The notes under the pieces were generated by a model. The model was not told the DNA's origin. It saw only the letters and a list, made by a program, of their open reading frames with translations, and did no database searches. A stretch of 36,398 nt of DNA. Source: Tabrizicola flagellatus (lineage in GTDB: Bacteria; Pseudomonadota; Alphaproteobacteria; Rhodobacterales; Rhodobacteraceae). The DNA lies in contig NZ_VMDU01000019.1 of assembly GCF_008271465.1 (NCBI RefSeq), positions 1 to 36,398 on the forward strand, in the 5' to 3' direction. Of this stretch, positions 14,369-23,070 are shown piece after piece. How positions within the stretch are numbered: position 1 is the first letter of the stretch; every line of letters begins with the position of its first letter. The translations under genes were made by a program, and so were the position numbers.

Positions 14369-15088
14369 GTGAAGGCCGCAATCCTCATCGATGGTGGCTA
14401 CTTCCTCAAACGCCTCGGAAGCGTTCGGCGCGACATCGACATGCTCGACGCCAAGGCCGTGGACACAGCCATCGGGCAACTGGTGGACAGCCACCTCAAG
14501 CAACTCAACCACGTCGAGAAGGCCAAGAACCATTACAGCCTGCTCTATCGCTGCTTCTTCTACGATGCCCTCCCCTACATGCAGAAGGCGCATCTGCCGG
14601 TCAGCAAGCGCGGCTTCGACTATGCCAAGTCCGATCAGGCACAGTTCCGCCTTGCCCTGTTCGACCGGCTGCGCCGTCGCGCCAATTTCGCCGTGCGGCT
14701 TGGTCAGGTCCGTCTCGAACGGTCATGGATCCTGTCGGAGGAGGCCCAGAAGGCCATCCTGAACGGCACCCGCCAACCGGCCGACCTGACCGATGCCGAC
14801 TTCTACCCCGGATTGCGCCAAAAGGCGGTGGACATGCGCATCGGCGTCGATATCGCCTCGATCAGCCTGAAACGGCAGGCCGATACGATCATCCTCATCG
14901 CGGGCGACAGCGATTTCGTTCCTGCCTCCAAGCTCGCCCGGCGCGAAGGGGTCCGCATCGTCCTCGATCCCATGTGGCAGTCGGTCGAAGCTTCGCTGTT
15001 CGAACATATCGACGCCCTGCGCAGCGGTTTCGCGCGGCCCGGTGCCGCCGCGGCCGCAAATCCTGTCCCTTCAGACCCGGCGGAATAA
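14369..15088 (+). CDS. NYN domain (LabA/DUF88-type) ribonuclease-like protein
   Basis: 239 residues from a GTG at 14369; the frame is open further left but does not look coding. AAILIDGGYFLKRL gives the first acidic residue of the NYN/PIN-like fold; DIASISLKRQADTIILIAGDSDFVPA gives the later acidic cluster (about 155-183), followed by AR.EGVRIVLDPM. NYN proteins are metal-dependent nucleases, mostly on RNA. The 130 bp upstream is non-coding and the stop is 4 bases before Mod. A nuclease of this type between Res and Mod is not part of a classical type III system and may add an RNA-targeting step (inference). Confidence 0.85.
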   Translation: MKAAILIDGGYFLKRLGSVRRDIDMLDAKAVDTAIGQLVDSHLKQLNHVEKAKNHYSLLYRCFFYDALPYMQKAHLPVSKRGFDYAKSDQAQFRLALFDRLRRRANFAVRLGQVRLERSWILSEEAQKAILNGTRQPADLTDADFYPGLRQKAVDMRIGVDIASISLKRQADTIILIAGDSDFVPASKLARREGVRIVLDPMWQSVEASLFEHIDALRSGFARPGAAAAANPVPSDPAE

Positions 15089-15091
15089 GAC

Positions 15092-17956
15092 ATGGCCAAG
15101 AAACCCACCCTGGTCGAAACTCTCACCCATGACGCCACGCGCAAGAACATTCCGACGGCGGAGTTCGAGTCGATCATGCGCGATCAGGACAAGACGCCGA
15201 TCCAGCTCGCCTACGAACGCCGCAACCGCGATCTGGACCCGCAGCTGGTCTGGCGCGGGAAGGATGAGCAGGACTGGTCCGACCTGATCGTTCAGGCCCC
15301 GCCGCTGTATATCCAGGAAAAGGTCCACCCCAAGGTCATCATCGACGACCTGAAACGCGAATCCGCCAACCGCGCCAAGGCGACCAAGGACGCCCCGCAG
15401 TTCGACATGTTCGCCGATTTCAACGGCCTGCCCGATGCCGAGGCCGCGACCGAGTTCTACCAGCACGATCAGCACTGGTCGAACCGGATGATCTCGGGCG
15501 ACAGCCTGTCGGTGATGGCCAGCCTCGCGGAACGCGAGGGGCTGCGCGGTCAGGTGCAATGCATCTATTTCGACCCGCCCTATGGCATCAAGTTCAACTC
15601 CAACTTCCAGTGGTCCACCACTTCGCGCGATGTGAAGGATGGCGACAAGACCCATGTGACGCGCGAACCCGAACAGGTCCGCGCCTTTCGCGACACCTGG
15701 AAGGACGGCATCCATTCCTACCTGACCTACCTGCGCGACCGGCTGACCGTGGCGCGCGACCTGCTGAGCGACAGCGGCAGCATCTTCGTGCAGATCGGCG
15801 ACGAGAACGTCCACCGCGTGCGGGCGCTAATGGATGAGGTGTTTGGGGAAGATAACTTCATCAGCCAGATCGCTTTCAAGAAAACGAGCGGCACTGGCGC
15901 AAATTACTTGGACAATGTCTACGACACCAACCTTTGGTTCGCACGCAATAAGGCGCAAATGAAGTTTCGGCGCCCACTGCAGGTCAAATCTGATGACCTA
16001 TTGGCGACTCAATACACGGGCCGAGACGAAATCCGAAACATCTATAGACTTGGCGACCCAGCCTATCTGCCTGGCGACATGAGTTCTCAGGGCGCAAGCG
16101 AAGCAGGAACCTACCCATTCGCATTGACTGGGCAGACATTTGAACTTCCACCAAACACGCACTGGAAAGCCTCGCGCGGAGGGATGCCCCGACTGGCAAA
16201 AGCTAATCGACTGGTCGGGATCGGCAAACGTGCTCGGTACAAGAGATTTGCTGATGATTATCCTATTGTGACCTTCAATAACACTTGGGATGACACCGTA
16301 ATTTCGGGATACGCCGACGCAAAGACGTATGTCGTCCAGACCTCTCCAAAGGTCGTCGCACGATGCATTCTGATGGCTACCGATCCCGGCGATCTGGTGC
16401 TCGATCCCACCTGCGGCTCCGGCACCACGGCCTATGTCGCCGAACACTGGGGGCGGCGCTGGATCACCATCGACACCTCTCGCGTCGCCATCGCCCTCGC
16501 CCGATCCCGCCTGATGGGCGCGCGCTATCCCTATTACCTGCTGGCCGACAGCGTGGATGGCCAGCGCAAAGAGGGCGAGATCACCCGCACCCCGCCCAAA
16601 TCCGCCCCCACCCACGGCAGCATCCGTCAAGGCTTCGTCTACGACCGCGTGCCGCACATCACGCTGAAATCCATCGCCAACAACGCCGAAATCGACGTGA
16701 TCTGGGACAGGATGCAGCCTGCGGTCGAGGATGCGCGCGCCGCGCTCAACACCGCGCTGGCCGGCCACCCCACCCCCTTCAAGGTGGAATCCGGCGGTCG
16801 TGCTGGCGCAAAGATCGACTTCCGCGCCACCGGGGAAGTGAAACTCCCTTCCGGCGAGCCCGCCCCCGCAGGCGGCCTGATGGAATGGGAAATCCCGCGC
16901 CAGGCCCCCGCCGACTGGCCCGAGCCGGCGCGCGCCGCACTCGACCGCTTCTGGCAGGCCCGCATCGCTCGGCAGAAGGAGATCGACGCCTCGATCGCCG
17001 CCAAGGCCGAATTCGAATACCTTTACGACAAGCCCTTCGAGGACAAGTCGAAGGTCCGTGTCGCCGGCCCCTTCACGGTGGAAAGCCTGTCGCCCCACCG
17101 CACCCTTGCCGTCGATTGGGATGACGAGCTGATCGACACGCACGAGGCCGCCGAGGGCAAGCGCAAGACGGCCGAGGCCCCGCGCGACTTCACCGACTTC
17201 GCACATATGATCCTGGAAAACCTGAAAGCCGCCGGCGTGCAGCAGGCGCACAAGGAGGACCGGATCACCTTCACCAGCCTGACCGGCTGGCCGGGCAGAT
17301 GGGTCTGCGCCGAGGGCACCTTCATGGAAGGCGACACCCAGCGCCGCGCGGGCGTGTTCATCGGCCCCGAGTTCGGCACGGTGTCCCGCCCCGACCTGGT
17401 CGCCGCCGCGCGCGAGGCAGGCGACGCCGGTTTCGACGTGCTGATCGCCTGCGCCTTCAACTACGACGCCCATAGCAGCGAGTTCGACAAGCTGGGCCGC
17501 ATCCGCGTGCTGAAGGCCCGGATGAACCCCGACCTGCACATGGGGGGCGATCTGAAATCCACCGGCGCGGGCAACCTGTTCGTGATCTTCGGCGAGCCGG
17601 ATATCCGGATCACCGATGCGGGCGACGGCATGGTGCAGGTCCAGGTCTTCGGCGTGGACGTGTTCAAACCCCAGACCGGCGAGGTGCAGAGCGAAGGCAC
17701 CGACGGCATCGCCCTGTGGATGCTCGACACCGACTACAACGAGGAATCCTTCTTCGTCCGCCACGCCTATTTCCTCGGCGCCAACGACCCCTACAAGGCG
17801 CTGAAAACCACGTTGAAGGCCGAGATCGACGAGGAGGCTTGGGAGAGCCTGTATTCCGACACGTCGCGCCCGTTCCCGAAGCCGAAGTCGGGGCGGATCG
17901 CGGTAAAGGTGATCAACCACCTTGGGGACGAAGTGATGAAGGTGTTTGCGGTATGA
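15092..17956 (+). CDS. mod: Type III-like DNA methyltransferase, Mod subunit, with exchanged target-recognition block
   Basis: 954 residues. Beta-class N6-adenine/N4-cytosine methylase: motif IV DPPY (161-164), then target recognition domain, then motif I DPTCGSGTT (438-446). It is much longer than usual Mod proteins (about 600-700); the C-terminal ~450 residues contain regions around FMEGDTQRRAGVFIGPEFG and MLDTDYNEESFFVRHAYFLG that match long Mod proteins paired with BPTD_3080-like Res. Bases ~15840-16375 (about residues 250-428, exactly the TRD) are clearly AT-richer than both sides, a sign of TRD exchange. Overlaps the helicase gene by 4 bases. Confidence 0.9.
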   Translation: MAKKPTLVETLTHDATRKNIPTAEFESIMRDQDKTPIQLAYERRNRDLDPQLVWRGKDEQDWSDLIVQAPPLYIQEKVHPKVIIDDLKRESANRAKATKDAPQFDMFADFNGLPDAEAATEFYQHDQHWSNRMISGDSLSVMASLAEREGLRGQVQCIYFDPPYGIKFNSNFQWSTTSRDVKDGDKTHVTREPEQVRAFRDTWKDGIHSYLTYLRDRLTVARDLLSDSGSIFVQIGDENVHRVRALMDEVFGEDNFISQIAFKKTSGTGANYLDNVYDTNLWFARNKAQMKFRRPLQVKSDDLLATQYTGRDEIRNIYRLGDPAYLPGDMSSQGASEAGTYPFALTGQTFELPPNTHWKASRGGMPRLAKANRLVGIGKRARYKRFADDYPIVTFNNTWDDTVISGYADAKTYVVQTSPKVVARCILMATDPGDLVLDPTCGSGTTAYVAEHWGRRWITIDTSRVAIALARSRLMGARYPYYLLADSVDGQRKEGEITRTPPKSAPTHGSIRQGFVYDRVPHITLKSIANNAEIDVIWDRMQPAVEDARAALNTALAGHPTPFKVESGGRAGAKIDFRATGEVKLPSGEPAPAGGLMEWEIPRQAPADWPEPARAALDRFWQARIARQKEIDASIAAKAEFEYLYDKPFEDKSKVRVAGPFTVESLSPHRTLAVDWDDELIDTHEAAEGKRKTAEAPRDFTDFAHMILENLKAAGVQQAHKEDRITFTSLTGWPGRWVCAEGTFMEGDTQRRAGVFIGPEFGTVSRPDLVAAAREAGDAGFDVLIACAFNYDAHSSEFDKLGRIRVLKARMNPDLHMGGDLKSTGAGNLFVIFGEPDIRITDAGDGMVQVQVFGVDVFKPQTGEVQSEGTDGIALWMLDTDYNEESFFVRHAYFLGANDPYKALKTTLKAEIDEEAWESLYSDTSRPFPKPKSGRIAVKVINHLGDEVMKVFAV

Positions 17957-20046
17957 TCGAGTTCCGCATCGCCGACACCTTTACCGACAGCCTCGCCCGC
18001 CTGACCGCGCAGGAGCAGAAGGCGGTCAAGACCACCGCGTTCGATCTGCAACTGGACCCGACCTCGAACGGCCTTTCTTTCCACAAACTGGACCGCGCCA
18101 AGGACCCGAACTTCTGGTCGGTGCGGGTGAATGCCGACATCCGGATCATCGTCCACCGCACGGCCTCCAGCATCCTGCTGGTCCGTGTCGATCACCACGA
18201 CGACGCCTACAAATGGGCCGAACGGCGCAAGATCGAACGACACCCGACCACCGGCGCCATGCAGCTGGTCGAGGTGCGCGAACGGGTCGAAGAGGTGGAG
18301 ATCTTCAGGCCAAAGGAACTGGCAGCAGCACCCGCGCCAGCCGCCAAACCTTCCGCTCGTCTATTCGACAACCTGCGCAAGTTCGAACTGATGGCCTTTG
18401 GCGTTCCCGAGGAATGGGTGAACGACGTCCGGGCGGCTACCGAAGACACTCTGTTCGACATCATCGAGCACCTGCCGCAAGAGGCGCAGGAAGCTCTGCT
18501 GAAACTGGCTGTGGGCGAGAAACCACAACCGCCCGAACCTGCTCCGGTCGAAGCCGATCCGTTTGCTCACCCGGACGCCCAGCGCCGCTTCCGCGTTCTG
18601 GCCAACGCAGAAGAACTAAAGCAGGCGCTCGACTATCCCTGGGACAAGTGGGCGGTGTTCTTGCATCCAGCCCAGGCTGACCTTGTCGAGCGATCCTTCT
18701 CCGGTCCGACCCGGGTTTCGGGTTCGGCCGGGACAGGAAAAACCATCGTGGCGCTGCATCGTGCGGTCCATCTTGCCCGCGCCAATCCTTCTGCCAAGGT
18801 CTTGCTGACGACGTTCTCCAAGCCGCTGGCGAACGCCCTGCGAGCCAAGTTGGCCAGCCTCGTGGGCAATGAGCCCTTGGTTTCGGCGCGGATTGTCGTG
18901 AAGGCGGTCTCGGCAGTTGGGTATGACCTTTATTCCGAGCGGTTTGGGCAGCCGCAGATCGCACCTGCTGCACTGGTCAAGTCGCTGATCGCGAAAGCAG
19001 CGGCTGAAGTCGAAGGACACAGGTTCTCGACCCAGTTCCTGATCGGAGAGTGGAACGACGTCGTGGACGCCTGGCAGCTTCGGTCGTGGGAAGATTACCG
19101 TGACGTCTCGCGGCTCGGTAGGAAGACTCGGGTCGGCGGCAAACAGCGCGAAGCCCTTTGGACCATCTTTGAACGCGTCCGTGCTGGGCTACGGGAACGC
19201 GGCGTTGTGACATGGTCGGACGTTTTCGGCCGTCTGGCAGACAGTTTCGGCCAAGGCAGCGCACGCCCTTACGACTTCGCCGTGATCGACGAGGCGCAGG
19301 ACCTGGGTGTGACGGAGGCGCGGTTCTTCGCCGCCATGGCAGCAGGGCGAAGCGACGGGCTCTTCTTCGCCGGAGATCTTGGCCAGCGCATCTTTCAACA
19401 GCCCTTTTCCTGGAAGGCGCTTGGCCTTGATGTCCGCGGCCGCTCTTTCACCCTGCGCATCAATTACCGCACGTCACATCAGATCCGCACACATGCCGAT
19501 CGACTCCTGCCGTCAACCGTTTCGGATGTGGATGGCAACACGGAAGGGCGGCGCGGCACCGTGTCGATGTTCGACGGACCTCCGCCGATGGTCTTGGCCT
19601 GCAAAGATGAGGGTCACGAATGCCGCGCGGTTGCAGGATGGATCACGGATCGACTGAAGGAGGGCTGCGCACCGCGCGAGGTTGGTATTTTCGTCAGGTC
19701 TGACGCGGAACTGAAACGTGCGCGTGCTGCCGCGAAAGCTGCGGGCGTTCGCGCGGTCGAATTGAGTGAAAAGGTCGAAGTGGAGGACGGGGCAGTCGCC
19801 ATCAGTACAATGCACTTCGCGAAGGGGCTGGAGTTCCGGTCGGTGGTGGTCATGGCCTGCGACGACGAGGTGATCCCGCAATCAGAGCGGATCGAGTCAG
19901 TGGCTGACGACGCGGACCTCGAGGAAGTCTACAACACGGAACGGCACCTGCTCTATGTTGCCTGCACAAGGGCGAGGGATCACCTGCTGGTGACCGGCGT
20001 AACTCCCGTGTCGGAGTTCGTCGACGACTTCCTCAAGGGCAACTGA
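17953..20046 (+). CDS. RelE-fold domain fused to UvrD/Rep-type helicase
   Basis: 697 residues, ATGA overlap with mod. Residues 1-95 (FRIADTFTDSLARL, FHKLDRAKDPNFWSVRVN, DIRIIVHRTASSILLVRVDHHDDAYKWAERR) have the RelE/ParE toxin-fold pattern. After a linker comes an SF1 helicase: Walker A GSAGTGKT (257-264), DEAQD (446-450), NYRTS, then STMHFAKGLEFRSVVV and LLYVACTRARDHLLV near the end. Fusion of a toxin-like domain to a helicase in a restriction operon suggests a regulated effector or a protein-interaction module. Whether the RelE part is catalytic is unknown; the charged residues near its end (HHDDAYKWAERR) are retained. Confidence 0.88.
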   Translation: MIEFRIADTFTDSLARLTAQEQKAVKTTAFDLQLDPTSNGLSFHKLDRAKDPNFWSVRVNADIRIIVHRTASSILLVRVDHHDDAYKWAERRKIERHPTTGAMQLVEVRERVEEVEIFRPKELAAAPAPAAKPSARLFDNLRKFELMAFGVPEEWVNDVRAATEDTLFDIIEHLPQEAQEALLKLAVGEKPQPPEPAPVEADPFAHPDAQRRFRVLANAEELKQALDYPWDKWAVFLHPAQADLVERSFSGPTRVSGSAGTGKTIVALHRAVHLARANPSAKVLLTTFSKPLANALRAKLASLVGNEPLVSARIVVKAVSAVGYDLYSERFGQPQIAPAALVKSLIAKAAAEVEGHRFSTQFLIGEWNDVVDAWQLRSWEDYRDVSRLGRKTRVGGKQREALWTIFERVRAGLRERGVVTWSDVFGRLADSFGQGSARPYDFAVIDEAQDLGVTEARFFAAMAAGRSDGLFFAGDLGQRIFQQPFSWKALGLDVRGRSFTLRINYRTSHQIRTHADRLLPSTVSDVDGNTEGRRGTVSMFDGPPPMVLACKDEGHECRAVAGWITDRLKEGCAPREVGIFVRSDAELKRARAAAKAAGVRAVELSEKVEVEDGAVAISTMHFAKGLEFRSVVVMACDDEVIPQSERIESVADDADLEEVYNTERHLLYVACTRARDHLLVTGVTPVSEFVDDFLKGN

Positions 20047-20149
20047 CCGACGAGGTCGGACTGCCCCCCTCCTCTGGTTCCTCCCCGGTCCAGAACGTAT
20101 GCGGGGGGGCGCAGCGCGGCGGTTCGCTAGCGTGAGGCCCTTTCACCGG

Positions 20150-20308
20150 GGAAGCCAGGCGGAAGCCACCCTGCGACCTGATGCCGGAATTCGTGAGTCA
20201 GATCAGCGACTTGCGGAATCACGATCTGGCCGCGGTGGATTCCCGGCGGGAAGCCAGGGAAGCCACCTTCGGGGAAGCCAGGGGGCGGGAAGCCACCCCT
20301 GGAAGCCA
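20150..20308 (+). repeat. Seven copies of GGAAGCCA
   Basis: Exact copies start at 20150, 20161, 20249, 20258, 20273, 20288 and 20301; most are extended to GGGAAGCCAGG or GGAAGCCACC. Spacing is 9-15 bases within the two clusters, which are 80 bases apart. The array lies between two transcription units, upstream of ParB-fused methylases and of the terminase genes. It could be a protein-binding array (ParB-like or TerS/pac); function unknown. Confidence 0.75.
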
Positions 20309-20393
20309 ATTCGTTCGAAGCCGTTGAATCCGCTTCGTTTTTCGTGTTGACAGACCTGCCCCCATTGACCTACCCCTCGATCATCGAAGAATT

Positions 20394-20425
20394 GCGCCCG
20401 GAGGAACCCCCTCGCGGGCGCTTTT
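20394..20425 (+). terminator. Strong intrinsic terminator
   Basis: Stem GCGCCCG (20394-20400) with CGGGCGC (20415-20421), extended inside by GAGG/CCTC, then TTTT. It lies 35 bases before the first ParB-methylase start. It should stop transcripts coming from the restriction operon or from an upstream promoter before the packaging genes, or act as an attenuator. Confidence 0.8.
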
Positions 20426-20459
20426 CATTTCCCCTCCCCCACATCCCGAGCCCCGCCCC

Positions 20460-21722
20460 ATGGACCTCGTCTTCGCGCCGAGCCAGGTAGAGTCCTGGCC
20501 GATCACCCGGCTGCGCCCCTATGCCCGCAATGCCAAGATGCACGGCGACGACCAGGTGGCGAAGATCGCCGCCAGCATGGCCAAGTTCGGCTGGACGGTG
20601 CCGTGCATGGTGGCCGACGACGGCGAACTGATCGCGGGGCACGGCAGGGTGCTGGCGGCGACGATGCTCGGCCTGACCGTGGTGCCGGTGATCCGGCTCA
20701 GCCATCTCGACGAGGCCGAGCGCCGCGCCTACCGGATCGCCGACAACAAGCTGACGGAACTGGGCGAATGGGACGAGGCTCTGCTGCGCGACGAGATCGC
20801 GGGGCTGCTGGCCGAGGATTTCGACCTGGCCCTGCTCGGCATCAGCGACGATGATCTCGACGCCCTGCTGCGGGATCCCGAGGCGCTGGGCAGCGATGGC
20901 CCGGTCGAGGGCGAGGACGATGTTCCGGAACTGCCGGTCACGCCGGTGTCGGTGCCGGGCGACCTCTGGCAGCTGGGCGCGCACCGGCTGATCTGTGGCG
21001 ACAGCACCGCGGCCGATGTGGTCGGGCGGCTGCTCGGTGATGTCCGCCCCCTGCTCATGGTCACCGATCCGCCCTATGGCGTGGAGTATGATCCCTCCTG
21101 GCGCAACCAGGCGGGCGCGGCGAAGACCAAACGCACCGGCAAGGTGCTGAACGACGACCGGGCCGACTGGCGCGAAGCGTGGGCGCTGTTTCCCGGCGAC
21201 GTCGCATATGTCTGGCATGGCGCGCTGCATGCGGGGACCGTGGCCGATAGCCTAACCGCCGCGGGCTTCGCCATCCGGTCGCAGATCATCTGGGCCAAGG
21301 ACCGGCTGGTCCTCAGCCGCGGCGACTATCACTGGCAGCATGAACCCTGCTGGTATGCCGTGCGCGCCAAAGGCAAGGGCCATTGGGCCGGGGATCGCAA
21401 GCAGACGACGCTCTGGCAGATCGCCAACCGGGATCAGGATGCCGACACCGTGCACGCCACACAGAAGCCGGTCGAATGCATGCGGCGGCCGATCCTGAAC
21501 AATTCCAGCCCCGGCCAGGCAGTCTACGAGCCCTTCATGGGTTCCGGCACCACGCTGATCGCGGCCGAGACCACGGGCCGGGTCTGTTTCGGGGTCGAGT
21601 TGAACCCGGCCTATGTCGATGTGGCTATCGAACGGTGGCAGTCGTTTACGGGTCAGGAGGCGGTACTGACGGGAACCGGCGAGACCTTCACCGCCCTGAA
21701 GGCCAAGCGGCTCGCGGCATGA
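20460..21722 (+). CDS. ParB-like domain fused to DPPY-type DNA methyltransferase
   Basis: 420 residues. N-terminal ParB/sulfiredoxin-like domain (about 10-115): LRPYARNAKMH, QVAKIAASMAKFGW, GELIAGHGRVLAA, RAYRIADNKLTEL. C-terminal beta-class methylase: motif IV DPPYGVEY (from 203), target region, motif I FMGSGTT (from 359). DPPY is the usual N6-adenine form. ParB-methylase fusions are common in alphaproteobacterial phages, where they modify phage DNA and may mark packaging sites. Four-base overlap with a paralogue. No ribosome site is evident; the gene lies just after a terminator, so its promoter is unclear. Confidence 0.92.
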   Translation: MDLVFAPSQVESWPITRLRPYARNAKMHGDDQVAKIAASMAKFGWTVPCMVADDGELIAGHGRVLAATMLGLTVVPVIRLSHLDEAERRAYRIADNKLTELGEWDEALLRDEIAGLLAEDFDLALLGISDDDLDALLRDPEALGSDGPVEGEDDVPELPVTPVSVPGDLWQLGAHRLICGDSTAADVVGRLLGDVRPLLMVTDPPYGVEYDPSWRNQAGAAKTKRTGKVLNDDRADWREAWALFPGDVAYVWHGALHAGTVADSLTAAGFAIRSQIIWAKDRLVLSRGDYHWQHEPCWYAVRAKGKGHWAGDRKQTTLWQIANRDQDADTVHATQKPVECMRRPILNNSSPGQAVYEPFMGSGTTLIAAETTGRVCFGVELNPAYVDVAIERWQSFTGQEAVLTGTGETFTALKAKRLAA

Positions 21723-23047
21723 ACGCACCCCTCCTGCCCGGCCGGATCGAGCATTGGCCCCTCGCCCGCCTCCGGCCCTACACCCGAAATGCCAAGACCC
21801 ACGATGCCGATCAGGTCGCAAAGATCGCCGCCAGCATGGCCGAGTTCGGCTGGACCGTCCCGTGCCTCGTCGCCGCCGACGGCGAATTGATCGCGGGCCA
21901 TGGTCGCGTCCTGGCCGCCGCGCAACTGGGGCTGGCCGAGGCGCCGGTCATCGTCCTGGGCCATCTGACCGAGGCGCAGCGCCGCGCCTACCGGATCGCC
22001 GACAACAAGCTGACCGAACTGGGCGGGTGGGACGAGACGCTTCTGCTCGAGGAACTGCGCGGCCTGTTGGCCGAGGATTTCGACCTCGGGCTGATCGGGA
22101 TCCCCGGGGACGAACTGGACGCCCTGCTGCACGATGCCGACGACCGCGCGCCCATCGACGATGACGCGGCCGACACCATCCCCGAGGCCCCGGCCGAGCC
22201 GATCACCCGCCCCGGCGACATCTGGCGGCTCGGGCATCACCGACTGATCTGCGGCGATGCAACCCACCCGGCCGTGGTGGCGCGGCTGATGGACGGGGCG
22301 CAGGCCTCGCTGGTGTTCACCTCCCCGCCCTATGCCCAGCAGCGCGACTATGGCGCGGCGAAGGAAAAGGTCGGTGATTGGGATGCGCTGATGCAAGGCG
22401 TCTTCGCCGCGGCTCCCGTCACGGCCGATGCCCAGCTGCTGGTGAATCTCGGCCTTTTGCATCGCGATGGCGAATGGATCCCGTATTGGGAGGGCTGGCT
22501 CGACTGGATGCGCGCGCAGGGCTGGCGGCGCTTCGGCTGGTATGTCTGGGACCAGGGGCCCGGCCTACCGGGCGACTGGAACGGGCGGCTGGCGCCGTCG
22601 CACGAGTTCATCTTCCACTTCAACCGCCACCCGCGAAAGCCGAACAAGACGGTCGAGAGCAAGCACGCGGGCGAGACCCTCGGCGGCGGCGGCCTTCGCG
22701 GGGCCGACGGCACGGTCCATCGCAAGACCGGCTACGGCAACGCGATCCAGAGCCACCGCATCCCGGACAGCGTCTTCCGCATCATGCGCCACAAGGGCGG
22801 GCTGGGCGCGGCCGGATCGCACCCCGCCGTCTTCCCGGTGGCGCTGGTCGAGGTGGTTCTGGAAGCCTTCACCGATCCCGGCGACCTGGTGTTCGAACCC
22901 TTCTGCGGCTCCGGAACCCAGCTGATCGCGGCTGAACGCACCGGACGGCACTGCTGCGCTGTGGAACTGGACCCGGTCTACTGCGACGTGGCTGTTCGGC
23001 GGTGGGAGCTGGCGACGGGGCGCACTGGCCATCGTCTCCCCGCATGA
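21719..23047 (+). CDS. ParB-like domain fused to SPPY-type DNA methyltransferase
   Basis: 442 residues, ATGA overlap with the first copy. The N-terminal ParB-like domain is nearly the same (QVAKIAASMAEFGW, GELIAGHGRVLAA, RAYRIADNKLTEL), but motif IV is SPPY (202-205), the form typical of N4-cytosine methylases, though some N6-adenine enzymes also have it. Motif I is FCGSGTQ (from 395). The target region is longer and unlike that of the first gene. The pair therefore shares a targeting domain and differs in chemistry or site. Probably DNA self-modification by the phage. Confidence 0.92.
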   Translation: MNAPLLPGRIEHWPLARLRPYTRNAKTHDADQVAKIAASMAEFGWTVPCLVAADGELIAGHGRVLAAAQLGLAEAPVIVLGHLTEAQRRAYRIADNKLTELGGWDETLLLEELRGLLAEDFDLGLIGIPGDELDALLHDADDRAPIDDDAADTIPEAPAEPITRPGDIWRLGHHRLICGDATHPAVVARLMDGAQASLVFTSPPYAQQRDYGAAKEKVGDWDALMQGVFAAAPVTADAQLLVNLGLLHRDGEWIPYWEGWLDWMRAQGWRRFGWYVWDQGPGLPGDWNGRLAPSHEFIFHFNRHPRKPNKTVESKHAGETLGGGGLRGADGTVHRKTGYGNAIQSHRIPDSVFRIMRHKGGLGAAGSHPAVFPVALVEVVLEAFTDPGDLVFEPFCGSGTQLIAAERTGRHCCAVELDPVYCDVAVRRWELATGRTGHRLPA

Positions 23048-23070
23048 CAGGCGAGGCGGCGGTGCTTCGA

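Larger units (their letters stand above)
20047..20459. other. 413-bp intergenic region between restriction operon and methylase genes
   Basis: No gene supported. It holds a short stem (CCGAC/GTCGG, 20047-20059) after the helicase stop, the GGAAGCCA repeats and a terminator, listed separately. A minus-strand Gly/Pro/Phe-rich frame (20127-20309) is only the repeat read in translation. Confidence 0.6.

Noticed and set aside
15998-17920. Minus-strand frame of 640 codons across mod
   Set aside because: Antisense shadow in GC-rich DNA; composition rich in Gly/Val/His without domain patterns.
20150-20308. CRISPR or iteron plasmid origin
   Set aside because: Repeats of 8-11 bp are too short and irregular for CRISPR, and no replication gene adjoins.
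20127-20309. Minus-strand Gly/Phe/Pro-rich small ORF
   Set aside because: It is the translation of the GGAAGCCA array.
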